NCBI GenBank assembly: GCA_003290165.1
Contig: QNQO01007572.1
Coordinates: 1 to 64,000 of the forward strand
Source: Berberis thunbergii
Taxonomy: Eukaryota > Streptophyta > Magnoliopsida > Ranunculales > Berberidaceae
Length of the DNA stretch: 64,000 nucleotides
Direction of reading: 5' to 3'
Below the pieces are notes generated by a model. The model saw only the letters and a program-made list of their open reading frames with translations, did not search any database and was not told the origin of the DNA. How positions within the stretch are numbered: position 1 is the stretch's first letter; each line of letters begins with the position of its first letter. Made by a program: the position numbers and the translations under genes. Below, in pieces: positions 10,319-21,030 of this stretch.

Positions 10319-11176
10319 GACCCTTGTGGTAGACAGTTAAAAAAAAAAAAAAAAAAAAAGAGTTGCTAAAAAAAAAGTTAAAAAAGGGATACAAGTCCTT
10401 ATCTTTATCCATTCAGTATTACAGTACCATACAGATAGTTCAATTCCTTCATTATCAATGAGTCACCTCGTCATTTTCCCACTTATGTCTTGAACCATAT
10501 GATTCTTTGCTAATTTATCTAATCTTATTGCATGCTTTCACAATTTCTTCAAGCCCTTTGAAAACTTCATATCCGTTCTTTCTCTTCCCTTGACCCTTGG
10601 CCCCATTACAACCTGAATTAAGACCTTTTGATTGAGTGTGTCTTGCAATGTCACGATGTGGAGATTCGAATGAGGTATGAGCATATGGTGTCACTAGTTC
10701 TTGCATTCAAGTAGTAGCATTCCTTCCATGAGATCATATATCTATAAAAATAAAAATAAAAAAAATAAAATAAAAAAAGTCAGAAAAATGCCATTATTTC
10801 TTGTTATATCATATGTGAGCTATTTGTTTCCCTTTCACATCAATCCACTCACATATAACTAGAATAGAAAGAGCTATTTTACCAAACAATCAGTGAAAAA
10901 GAAAGGAGTGTATCTTGTGAGATTTTTGGGGTTAATTCTTCTTGGCACGCGCTTGAGTTTCACAGTCACTTGGATTGATTTAATTGTAAATTTTTATATC
11001 ATTGCTATGAACGTGTATTAATTTTCGAATGATGTGGATTTAATCTCGTGTTTACAAAGAATCTTAACATGTCATGATCCGTTGAAAATCTCTGAGACAA
11101 ATGTTGGAAAGTATAGATTGAGTCATTTGAATCTTTTATTTTGTTTCTTAGATTTGCTCGAGGACTAGCAAAAGAT

Positions 11177-11191
11177 AAGTGTGGGGGAATT
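11177..11191 (+). promoter_or_regulatory. Polypurine tract of Athila-1
   Basis: AAGTGTGGGGGAATT ends directly at the 3' LTR. By position it is the plus-strand primer site for reverse transcription. It follows a GAGGACTAGCAAAAG box typical of this element type. Confidence 0.88.
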
Positions 11192-12861
11192 TGATAGGGG
11201 CATAATTATGCTATTTTTAGTACCATATTTCTATATGTATTATTAGCTATTATTTGTTAATTATGGTACTAATTGCTATTTTCATGTTTGTGTAGGTTTC
11301 CAATTACAATACTTTAAAATAGAAGCAAATTGGCAATTCAGGAATACTAATTGCACAAGGACTTCACACAAACAAGGAAACCACAGACAGAAGAAAACAA
11401 GAATAAAAAGGGGACATACATGGCTTTGAGAGATCATCCATCGACTCACCCAAAACATCCCATCCACTGCATCCATACATAGCATCCTCGCATAAACCCT
11501 AGCCGCCGTCACCCACCATCCATCTCCATCGTCCTCCTTCACCTTAGCCATCGTCCTCAGTTCATCATCCACCTCGCCTCCATCAAACCCAATCAAACCC
11601 CATTCTCGCAGATCCTTCATCCTCGCGATAGCCCTTCATCATCCTCTCTTCATTCAAACAGAACCACCTCGCCAGCAGCCACAGTCTCTCTCGCTGTCCC
11701 CTGTCTTCGCCATCTTCACCGTCCGCATCTCCTTCTCACCTGATCTCTCTCTTAGCCGATCGTCGTCCCTCCATCGCCTGCTTCATCTCTCGCAGTCTCT
11801 CGTCACGAACACAGCCGAAACAACAATTGAATAAGGGAGCTAAGGAAGCAGAGAACGAGCAAATTCGCGAGAGGAAGGCGAAGGAGCAGATCGCGAAGAG
11901 CAAGAGGATTTTCTTCTGCTATTTACACCCTAGTTTCTACTCTCTACCACCACGGATCAGGCGGCAGTGTTTTATTTCATCTCTCAACTCTTTCTCTTAA
12001 TTTTAGTTTGATTATTGATTATGGATTACTGTTTAAACATAATTAATATGTCTAGCTAAACTCCTCTTAGTTAGGGGTGGATTCGAAGCCCCGAACATGT
12101 GCTTTATAAATTAATTGAATTTAATCTTCCTTGCTATTAGTGATTGTGTTTTGCTTAACTGCTTTATAGAGAACTTTTCCTTTTATGTTTGTTAAGGTGG
12201 CCAACTTAGTAAGCATGCTAGGATTTGGGGCTAGAGTATAGGAGAGTTTCACCTTATTGTTATGATTTTTGTACTCACAAGTAGTAAATACCAAAGAACG
12301 TTGGTAAGGTTAAGTCAAAACCTAGGCAAGAACAAGATGCTGATCATACTTGTGATTGCCTAGTCAGTGTTCATATTTTCCACAAAACTTAATGATCTTA
12401 GATTGCTATTTAACTTGCGATTCCTGTTTAGATAGCATGATAAGAATAGTTTGAAAGCAACGCTTAGTTTAATTCAACGAACTTGGGAAAATAATAAGAT
12501 TAATGCAGTGCGGTCACGGTTAGTCTTGAGCATTGTCTCTCACGAGTTAGCAAGTGATTATTGAAGATTAATTTATAAGCATATGTTTGGTGTGTGGAGA
12601 TAAAACCCTTAGCTAATTTCTCATCTTTGTCATCTCTTTAGTTTATTATCTTTACATTAATTTTCGTAGTTATTTTCATAATTTAATTTAGAAAACCCAA
12701 TCCCCCTTTTATTTAATTAATTAGGTTGTTAGTTGTATTTTAATTATTATTAGTGTAATTAACACGCCCTCTAATCCCCGGTCTAGAACGATCCCTACTT
12801 ATTCTATACTACAAATCACAAAGCAGGGTATTAAGTTGTGTGCTACTAAAATAGCGCATCA
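11192..12861 (+). repeat. 3' LTR of Athila-1
   Basis: A 1,670-bp LTR, collinear with the 5' LTR, ending GCGCATCA before the GCTTC target duplication. It lacks the 16-bp extra copy seen in the 5' LTR. Confidence 0.93.
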
Positions 12862-15005
12862 GCTTCTCAACAATATCACAATTGACGGATTGTTCAATTG
12901 CAGCATGTGAAGCCTCATCATAAGATGCCTTATTGGCGGATAATTCCTTATCCACATCACGTAAATGGGCACAGACCCCATCCAACTTGGCCCTCAAACT
13001 CAGCGGTAGACTTATCCCACACACTTTCTAATTCGATCAATGAAGTTCGAGCAGCCCTGGAAGTTTTCTCTGACTCTATGCATTGTGCTTTCAACACGTC
13101 GAATTAGGAAAGGACATGAGAAAATACCAACAACAGTGCTGCCAACTTTCTCTCCAAAGAAACCACCTGATCATGACCAGCTCGATAAACGGAGCCCATC
13201 ACCCCTGCATAAGTGAGATGATTCATATCGTACATTATATGCTTAAAACCATAATCAAGATGATCCCTTGGATCCAATACGGGCATCGAAGGTCTTTCCA
13301 TTGACCCCTGTGTCATTCATTTATCAACTTGCGCGCACCATCTTGCACTTCAAGCTAAGTAAACCAACAAAACTTGCCATCTGACTTGATACAGATATCT
13401 TCTGAGCTAGGCTCAGTCCAGCTAACTCGAGGATGGAAAACACAGGGATTCGAAAGCACGGAGGAACCACCCCCAACAACCGAAAGGGTAGGCGAAGCGA
13501 CAGTGACAACGAATAAACCACTTTTGCCCTCTCGACGCGAAGTAACAATAGCAAGAACGAGACTAATAGTGGCAACAGGAACATGAAAGTCCAAGCAAGC
13601 AAGAGAAGAAACTAAAATCCGGCTGCATCATTGATGTCAATAAAAGAAAAAGGAGAAGAAATAACTTTGAAACTCTAACCACTACCGACAACCTTTTTAG
13701 ATTGCTCCACCGCCAACTGAAACATTTTGTCATCAATAGCCCGAGGATCATCATTAGACCATTCAACAATGTTCGAAACACCATAGGTGGAAATAAGCAT
13801 TTTTTCATTATAGTCTCTTTCTCGCTCATCTTCAACATCAGCCTCCTCGTGGGATGCGCGATCCTATTTCATAACATCCTCGCAGGAAGGACACGGACAA
13901 GAGGTAGCTTTTGTGACATCCTTGCGAGAAGGACTCGGACGAGATGCAGTTCGAGCAGCCCCACGAGTAGAGAGTCGTTCTTCATCGAAACTCGACCAAG
14001 ATCTACCAACAATCGCCTTGATGGACTAATGGGCCTCGCAAGCTTCCTCTTCTTGGAGGTTGGGCCTATGACATTGACAGGATCATCAAGATCCGTAACG
14101 CGCCTATCTAAACTCACTTCCCAATCAATGCTAGCACCACTAAGGCCAGTACGAGTAGTGCGAGCAGCGATGTCCTCGACACGGGATTCAGTAAGCGAGG
14201 CCCACTTCAATTCGTTCTTAGTATACAAACCACTACGATCTAAGATGTCCTCGGAGAGAAATGCCTCCACAAGGAACTCGGGAAGCTTCAAGAATTGGTC
14301 ACTGATCCTCCGCAGTCAACTATAGATCCTTCCATTCGTTAGGAACTTAGAACGATCACAAAATCAAATGACCTCGCAATTGGAAGTAGCTCAAGTCAAC
14401 AGAAGCATAAAACCATGACCTCGGCCAATCGGGGATGTTATCATTAAGCTTCACAAAGTAGGCAGGAGAACGGAGGAATGAGATACCCTTGGTCACCATC
14501 AGACTAACCACCGAATGCAAAGTCCTCACAGTTAAAGGAATGTCGGATAGAATAACCCTTGCATAAGAAGAAACCATGACCCTCCAACCATTAGGACTGA
14601 TTTGGGCAGAAGGACTGCCCAAAAAATCCAGATACTCCAAAATAGCTCCGGAACAATGAATCAAAGGACAGAGGAAAACATGCACTGATATAGTGCAACG
14701 TACCTAGACCTTGGATGACAAGGACTGTCATTCTGTCTAGGAAAAATAATCTCGATGTCGAGTGGCAAATTATAGTCAGAACGAAGGCTGTCCAACATCG
14801 CTTGATATACTTTCTTAGGAGAAAAATAAGCCTCACAAGTAGCTAGCGGCTTACCGCTTAGTTCATCGCCAACAGACATCGTTAAATAACGGAAAAAACA
14901 AAGAGAATGAAAGAGACGAACCCTAATTTCAAAGATAGCGTAAAAAGGGAAAACAAACCAATCAAGCCCCCTTTTATAAAACCAAGTAACGAAGGGATTG
15001 CTCAT
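12862..15005 (-). pseudogene. Tat-A antisense extra ORF, N-terminal part
   Basis: A decayed minus-strand ORF begins near 14880-15005 (MSVGDELSGKP). It runs through a region like the plant 'putative gypsy type transposon' domain (PF04195 type): PLDIEIIFPRQNDSP, then PSAQISPNGWRVM, then LRSPAYFVKLNDNIPDWPRS. A linker with SKKRKLARP (a possible nuclear-localisation patch) follows, then VLDPRDHLDYGF and MYDMNHLTYAGVMGSVYRAG, then a coiled coil reaching the Athila-1 target site. Several frameshifts split it (frames at 14661-15005, 14356-14685, 13869-14291, 13104-13316 and 12862-13024). The ORF is antisense to the LTR at 15228. It matches extra ORFs of Tat-lineage elements, whose function is not established. 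Confidence 0.65.
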
Positions 15006-15227
15006 GGGACAACGTGCGAGATATGATGGCTATGTTAAATTCCAAAAATGTGTGAAAAATGAATGAGTGAGCAGAAAATCGAGACACCAACACACACAAA
15101 GTTGCTGACATCATTAAATAATGAACTATTGGTTCTAAGCCATATCTGGCATTGATGGAAATGAAAGACCAACCGTTATGAAGTTAGTGGCCACGTTAGC
15201 ATACCCACTAACTAAGGGAGGAGTAGC
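15006..15227 (+). other. Tat-A spacer with polypurine tract
   Basis: This spacer lies between the antisense ORF and the LTR. AAGGGAGGAGTAG at 15214-15226 sits at the expected place for the plus-strand polypurine tract, one base before the LTR. Confidence 0.55.
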
Positions 15228-15790
15228 TGATGATACATCAAAATAGATCTTCATCACAACCATACACTTGGTAGGAAACATCCATCACGAGGATATGGCA
15301 TCCCATCTACTAGGCCAGCTCATAAAACCCAAGAAGGTCAAATCGATCTTAAAGGCCCAAACAGGGCCCATTAAAAGAAGATGCCCAAATCTATACCCGC
15401 ACGAACTAAAGCCCAAATCTGAGCCAACATGAGTTCTAAAGAAGAGAAACGTTGCATAAGGAAAGAGTCATGGAAGGAGTTACGCCTCCACAGACGCATC
15501 TCCGTAAAAAAGAAGTCTGTTATGAGAAATGTCTCCTTCCATTGCTCCTCACATGCTTAAGTCACGCAGAGAATTAACCGCAACCATTATAAAAGGTAAA
15601 GGGAATATTCGACAAAGGTATGCAACTTTAACTAAGTTTTTTTCAGATTTATTTCCTTCTTCAAACATAGTTGCTGACTTAAGCATCGGAGTGCCTGTAG
15701 CGACCAAAAAGGTGATCTTTGGCAGTCTAACATCTGTTTTGCAAGTCAAACTCACACGAGGACAAGATTTGGATGCATTACTATTTATAT
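15228..15790 (+). repeat. 3' LTR of Tat-A (end approximate)
   Basis: It starts TGATGATACATC after a polypurine tract. It contains a TATA box (TATAAAAG, 15588-15595) and, about 80 bp later, the GCTGACTTAAGCATCGGAGT box common near the end of Tat-type LTRs. Orientation is plus. No partner LTR exists in the window, so the right boundary is uncertain (about 15730-15800), and Tat-A lacks its 5' part, including all of pol. Confidence 0.6.
15588..15595 (+). promoter_or_regulatory. TATA box in Tat-A LTR
   Basis: TATAAAAG in a CCATTATAAAAGG context, positioned ahead of the conserved CTGACTTAAGC box, as in Tat-type LTR promoters. Confidence 0.55.
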
Positions 15791-16984
15791 CCTGCCGATA
15801 ATGGAAAGTTCATCGACTTTATTATGTCATTTCACTTTTAGCCATTTCTATTCGTGATTGATCTGTGTCCCCAAAAGTTCTTTCTTCAAAGAACTTTATA
15901 TTTGGAACTGAAATAGATAACGAAAAATTGAGTTCCTTTATGAATGATCTAGAAACAAAGTATGGGTGTATTTGTGTCTCAAACAATAATCACACATATC
16001 AAAAGGATTATTGAATAGTCAATGCTATGCTATGTTTGGAATTTCCATCTAGAGTAAAAAGTTTGCATTGTGTTTGCAATTTTAACTGACAACTTTTTTT
16101 GTTGTTGTTTCACACTCATGTAATAAAACAATAATCAACTCATTACTTATTTTGTTTTAGTGAGAACTTTGTGTGTTAAAAAATTTGGCATAAAAATAAG
16201 AAAATCCACCTCCTTGAACGCATTTTCCCTTTTGCAACTATTTAGGTTGTATTTTATGTGTTTCCACTATATGAAATCACAAAGGTTAAGTGGTGGACAG
16301 TTGGTTATTGCATTTCTATTGTTCGAGCATGATTTTGGAATGATTTCTTATTGCCATATGCCAAACACAACGCATCATCAAATCAAGTTGGTTTTGCTTT
16401 ATCACTTATCAAATGATCGTTCGAGTTAAAGTTATATTTCCCCTGAACTCATACTTAATCTTTTTACACTTAGACCTTTTTAATTCATGGGTTTATAATA
16501 AAAAGGCACTACCCCAAAAATATTTCATGATTTATCATCATCATCAGAGTCCATTCTCGATACTCTTGGCGTCAGCTACACGTATTTTGGTTCTTCTAGT
16601 AATATGGTCTTCTCACATATCCTCGCCTAATCCAAGCTCAAGGATGTTTTCCTTCACCCCCTTCATGGTTTTATCACATCTATAAAAATTATTAAAAATC
16701 TCACAATCCAATATTTTCTATAAGAAATTTTCTGTAAATTCCATAACTTCAAAAATCCATAGGAAATAGAATAATTATCCAAATATTTTAAATAATTCTT
16801 CAAATTCTGGTGTCTCAAAAGATTACATATCCAATGGAGTTGGAATCGATCGATTCCGATTAGTATAACAACAAAATTCGTCAATTTACTGTAACATGTT
16901 TTAGAAATATCGGATTTACGTTTTTTTAATGTTTATTTATAATAATCTAAATAAGAAAATGGACATAAAAGAACTCTAGTAGAT
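15791..16984. other. Unassigned AT-rich stretch
   Basis: I see no coding similarity, terminal repeats or RNA genes. The short ORFs here have no recognisable domains. Confidence 0.4.
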
Positions 16985-18290
16985 CCCAAATATTAATGCA
17001 AGTGCACCGTGGTCTATTTAGTTAGAGACCAACAGGTACAGGTCAGAATCCCCCAAGGATGGCTTGAAAGAAATAGGAAAACATGTTCTAATATCAACTT
17101 GAAATACTTAACCTAGTAAAAAAAGTTGTTGATGAAAAAATAAAACTGCAAAGACAACTAAGATGAACGAGAGAGTGTAGGGCTTTAGGCTCACTATTAG
17201 GGATCGATGGCACCCAAAGGCTACTCGTATATGTTCTACTTTATCGCATGCTTAAATCACCTAAGAATGACTCACGTCCTCTTCTTCAGTGGATGATTTA
17301 ACTTTCAAGTCACTATGCCTTAGGATAACCATGAGGACGTGGGCTTGTTGAGAACATGTGAAAAGAAATATATCTACTTTAGGATTTAAAAGGTAGAAAC
17401 ATAAAGCTGGAGATGAATCCAACTAATTAAAAAACACAACTCACCTACTATTAAGTACCCAAGTACTAAAACAATCTAACTAAAACATTGTTCTCAAATT
17501 AATTGCATAAGAAGTGGAAGAAGAACAGCTTCAAAGAGCCATAGTGGGATCATCATCCCTTGCGGTTCACTACCCCCCTAAGGTGGGTTTACCCATTCAG
17601 AGTAGACACTAGGCCTTAAGCAAAACTAAACTCTTAAAATCTCTGCAGCTCTTCTTCAAAATGTGATTGAAAGTGTGGTCAAGTATCTCCAAACATGGGG
17701 TTATTTAAAAGTGAAATGGGGTGAGTCTAATACATGGATAAAGTGATGGCGGTGTTGTTGGGTGATAGGGTGTTTTACTTTTGGAGCAAGCACTTGGGCT
17801 TGAGAAGTGGTCAGGGAGTGGCGAGTTATGAAAATGACAAACAAATGAGGAAAATTTGTTTTGATGCGACTTCAGCAAATGGGGGAAGGATAAGTGAAGT
17901 CAGAATGGAGAGTGAGATTTGACCTAACACTTTGGGGTTGTGTAAAGATTCTTTGGCTATGAACAAAGTAGGCCATTTGAAAGTTCAAATCTTTATATTG
18001 ATTTTCTCGAGATTCGCAATCGATTATGCATTGTTCGCTTGATTTTAAGGAACTTGTGTTTGAAAGTCATTGGACTTTGACAATGCATGTGTGAACTTCC
18101 AATGAGCTACCTGGTGACTACCTTAGCCTTATTGTGCTACTTTATGTCAAATTTGTTGATCAAGAGTTGAATTCTTAAAAAACTCAAAATGTGCAAGTAA
18201 TGAGAGGCTTTTATGAAATACTTGGACATAACATTTGTAGGTTTTAGAGGCATAAAAATGTCTCATTTATATGCCTATCCAATCCCCTAA
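16985..18290 (-). repeat. Probable minus-strand Athila-type LTR
   Basis: Read on the minus strand, a GACTAGCAAAATG box and a TAGGGGATTG purine run precede GGATAGGCATATAAATGAG near 18285, like the polypurine tract and LTR start of Athila-type elements. The far end, near 17000-17060, reads CCTTGGGGGATTCTGACCTG then GACCACGGTGCACTTGCA, a pattern common near the 3' end of such LTRs. No second LTR or target duplication was found, so boundaries are approximate. The ORF at 17734 has no known domain. Confidence 0.4.
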
Positions 18291-19189
18291 GGCTACATTT
18301 TGCTAGTCGTCGAGCAAAAGAAAATATAAAACTAAATCACTTTCGCACACATCGTGATTATATTTAACGCATGCAACAAACCTTTAAAACCTTAAGTTTT
18401 ACCTAGTAGACGAGTTATAGTCTTGTGAGGGTTTCCAGAGATAGTACCCACAAACATAAGTGATACTCAAGACTTAAGACTCTCTAAGCCATGGTCTACG
18501 CAATCTTTTCTTCATTCGTTCTTTGAAAGTTCCTACTTAAATGCATTAGTCCTAGGAGATATATTCATCCAACCAATTTAAATAGTATTAAATCAATAGT
18601 AGATACCCATAAGAAATATAACTTATCGTCCAAGTTAAAATGAAGAGTATGTAATGTTAATTTGTCACAAATTTCCATTTCAAAGTGGACTAAAGTCTAG
18701 ATTACCTAAGAGAAAGTTTGCTTCGACTTCAAATCTCACAAGGTAATATAATAGCTCAGATGAATCACTCAAAGATTTGGTTAATTCTCAATGTTTTTGA
18801 ATATGATGAAATAAAAATATGAGATACTTCACATACTTAACAAATGATGGACAAGCAAGTGTTTATAAATATGATCTCAAGATGGTGTATCATCCATTGA
18901 GGAATTTAACTTCTTCACTATAACTTTTTTTAATTTACCCTCCACATTTTGGTCGTACATTTTTAAGGATCAGAGTAGGATTTTAACTAGATTATAATAG
19001 CGTAGGACAAGGGTAAACAAAGAAGGATAATGACAAATAAGTTGTTTTTGAGAAAGTTAGAGGTCTTAAATAATAAATGTGAGGTTGGCTTCAAGGCTTG
19101 ACTCAACTCCTTTGTATTTGAGTATAAATCTTTATGTTTTATTTTATTGATAGTGGATAAGAACTATTTGTCTTTGAAGATACAATATG
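18291..19189. other. Possible 3' region of the minus-strand element
   Basis: Noncoding and AT-rich. If 16985-18290 is an LTR, this would be the adjoining 3' untranslated region, truncated at the Athila-2 target site. No domains are visible. Confidence 0.35.
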
Positions 19190-19194
19190 GTATT

Positions 19195-20169
19195 TGATTA
19201 GAGTATAATTACGCAATTTTAATGTTGTATTTCTCTATACTTTCTTAGCTAGTGTGTTTTATTTTTGTGGTAATTTATCTTTTTGTGTTTTTGCAGGTTG
19301 CAATAGCAAATTCCAAAATAGAAGCTAAAAAATGCAAATTGGATTGAATTAAGAAGATTTATAGCAAAAGAAAACTGCACAAACAAGGAAACCTAGAGAA
19401 AACATTGATAAAGGGAACAATACATGCTATTGAGAGATCACCCAGCTCACAATCCCTTTTCAACCTCCATCCACAGTCATGCACAAATCACCCTGCTTGC
19501 AACCTCACAGCCGTCATCGCCCTGAATCCATCTCACACAAACATCACCTTCCTTCCTTTTTGGCTCCATCAGCCACCTCGCCATCAACAACAACCAAAGA
19601 ACCGTCGTCGACCTTCTTTTTGCAACCACTGATCTCCCCTTTAATGACCTTTACCTCTCTTTCTTAGACACCCTTTTCGCCAACATCATATCCCTCGACA
19701 CAGTTGCCCACTCCTCTCATCTTCCATCGCAACATCAAGACATCACAACCATTGTCACTAGTTTGATCTATCTCCTTTCTCCCTCGCATCACCACAACAC
19801 CAGGTGGAGATTGCACACCTTTCTTACCCCCAGCTTCTCCTTCCGATAGCGATTCTTCATAGTGTCCTTCCAAATCGCAGCCCCCTTATTTAGTTATAGT
19901 AAAACGAAGAGAAGGAATAGAGCAGAGATTGGAAAAGAATGAGTGTTTTCATCCTCTCATGCAGTATCTACGTCCATGCATATTCTACCCACCACTACCA
20001 CGCAGGTGACAATGTTTTATTTCCTCTCATCCTTTTCCTTATTTTGGCTTCATATAATTATGTATTGCAATTAAAAAATGATTAATATGTATAGCTAAAC
20101 CCTTTTTAACTATGGGAGAATTCAAAGCCCCGAACATGTGTTTATGGATTAAGTAGATTCAATCTTTCC
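19195..20169 (+). repeat. Truncated 5' LTR of Athila-2
   Basis: It aligns with 22953 to about 24010 of the 3' LTR up to GATTCAATCTTTCC. It then jumps directly to gag sequence (ATTGCAAACCGAGCCTTAAA), so roughly the last 700 bp of the LTR and the primer-binding site are missing. Confidence 0.85.
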
Positions 20170-21030
20170 AACAACAACAAAGATCTTAATTGCAAACCGA
20201 GCCTTAAACACCCAATAATATAAAGGAATTGTAAAGCATTCACGCCAAATTCATGAAGTAAGTACCACTTCTAATTTAGAAGCTCAAATTACTAATCTTA
20301 TTTCACTTGTGTCGCAGGCCCTGGGGAAGCCAAGAGTGTTAGGAGTTCTATCAGAAGATTGTTCTAATACATATCCTCGAGGTTTGTTGAAAGATGTTTT
20401 GATGCAGGTTAACCGTTTTCAACACCTTTGCTACTTATTTTATGTTGTCCCTTCAGGAAAACAACAAGGACGAAGGTTGATGTGTATGCAGGGAAATTGA
20501 CTATGGAGTCTGATGGTGATGTGATTGGCTTCAAAATTTTCGAAGCCACGAAGTATTAATGCAATTGACAATTTGGCCCAAAATTTGTTAAATGTCAGAA
20601 ATGAAAATGAACTTGAGACCACCCTCATATTGCCATCGGATATGAAAGCAATGGAATTCCCTATGACACAAAGAAGCATAAGAAATTGTAGCTGAATGAG
20701 CTCGAAAATATTCAGAATGATGCATATGAGAGTAAACACATTTACAAGGAGAAAACCAAAGTTTTTCATGATCAGCTAATTCGTGGAAAGACTTTTGTTG
20801 GACATAAAGTCTTGCTTTTTCCAATCATGTCTTAGACCTAGTAAGTTACGCTCTAGATGCGTTGGTCATTTCATTGTTACTAATATTATTTTTCCCCATG
20901 GTACTATACAGTTTAAGAGTTTCACAACAGGTAAGGAGTACAAGGTGAATGGACATCAACTTAAGCCCTATTATGAGTCATTTATGAAGCATGACGTGGA
21001 AGATGTATCTCTCTATGTTCCAGCTTAATC
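20170..21030 (+). pseudogene. Athila-2 gag-protease-integrase tail remnant
   Basis: The pieces follow the same order as in Athila-1: late gag (ANRALN and TQALGKP equivalents, 20185-20345); a protease C-terminal piece (NTYPRGLLKDVLMQVN, from about 20355); the pro-RT spacer (KLTMESDGDVIGF, then DNLAQ...NENELETT); and the integrase tail (CVGHFIVTN, GHQLKPYYESF). There are several stops and frame changes, plus deletions between gag and protease and within the protease. The spacer-to-integrase-tail junction around 20620-20690 matches Athila-1, including the PYDTKK-coding stretch at the join. RT, RNase H and the integrase core are again absent. Confidence 0.82.

Larger units (their letters stand above)
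9363..11176 (+). other. Athila-1 3' untranslated region
   Basis: About 1.8 kb without an ORF, where many Athila elements carry an env-like frame. It holds the TTGGG-loop-CCCAA hairpin, a GGACAATGTT box, two extra polypurine 13-mers (9557 and 10306), a 19-20-base A run near 10340, and A/T-rich tracts near 9600-9690 and 10740-10780. Much of it aligns by eye with 21040-22950 of Athila-2. Confidence 0.8.
4859..12861 (+). mobile_element. Athila-1: complete non-autonomous Ty3/gypsy element
   Basis: This is a complete 8.0-kb LTR retrotransposon. The LTRs (4859-6542 and 11192-12861) start TGATAGGGGC and end GCGCATCA. The 5-bp target duplication GCTTC lies at 4854-4858 and 12862-12866. A primer-binding site follows the 5' LTR and a polypurine tract precedes the 3' LTR. 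The single internal ORF encodes gag, protease and only the tail of integrase. Reverse transcriptase, RNase H and the integrase core are missing, so any movement would need enzymes from another element. LTR similarity and the open frame suggest recent insertion. The target is the antisense ORF of Tat-A. Confidence 0.93.

Noticed and set aside
9363..11176. Env-like ORF expected in Athila elements
   Set aside because: No ORF longer than about 70 codons with a signal or membrane segment was found in this region.
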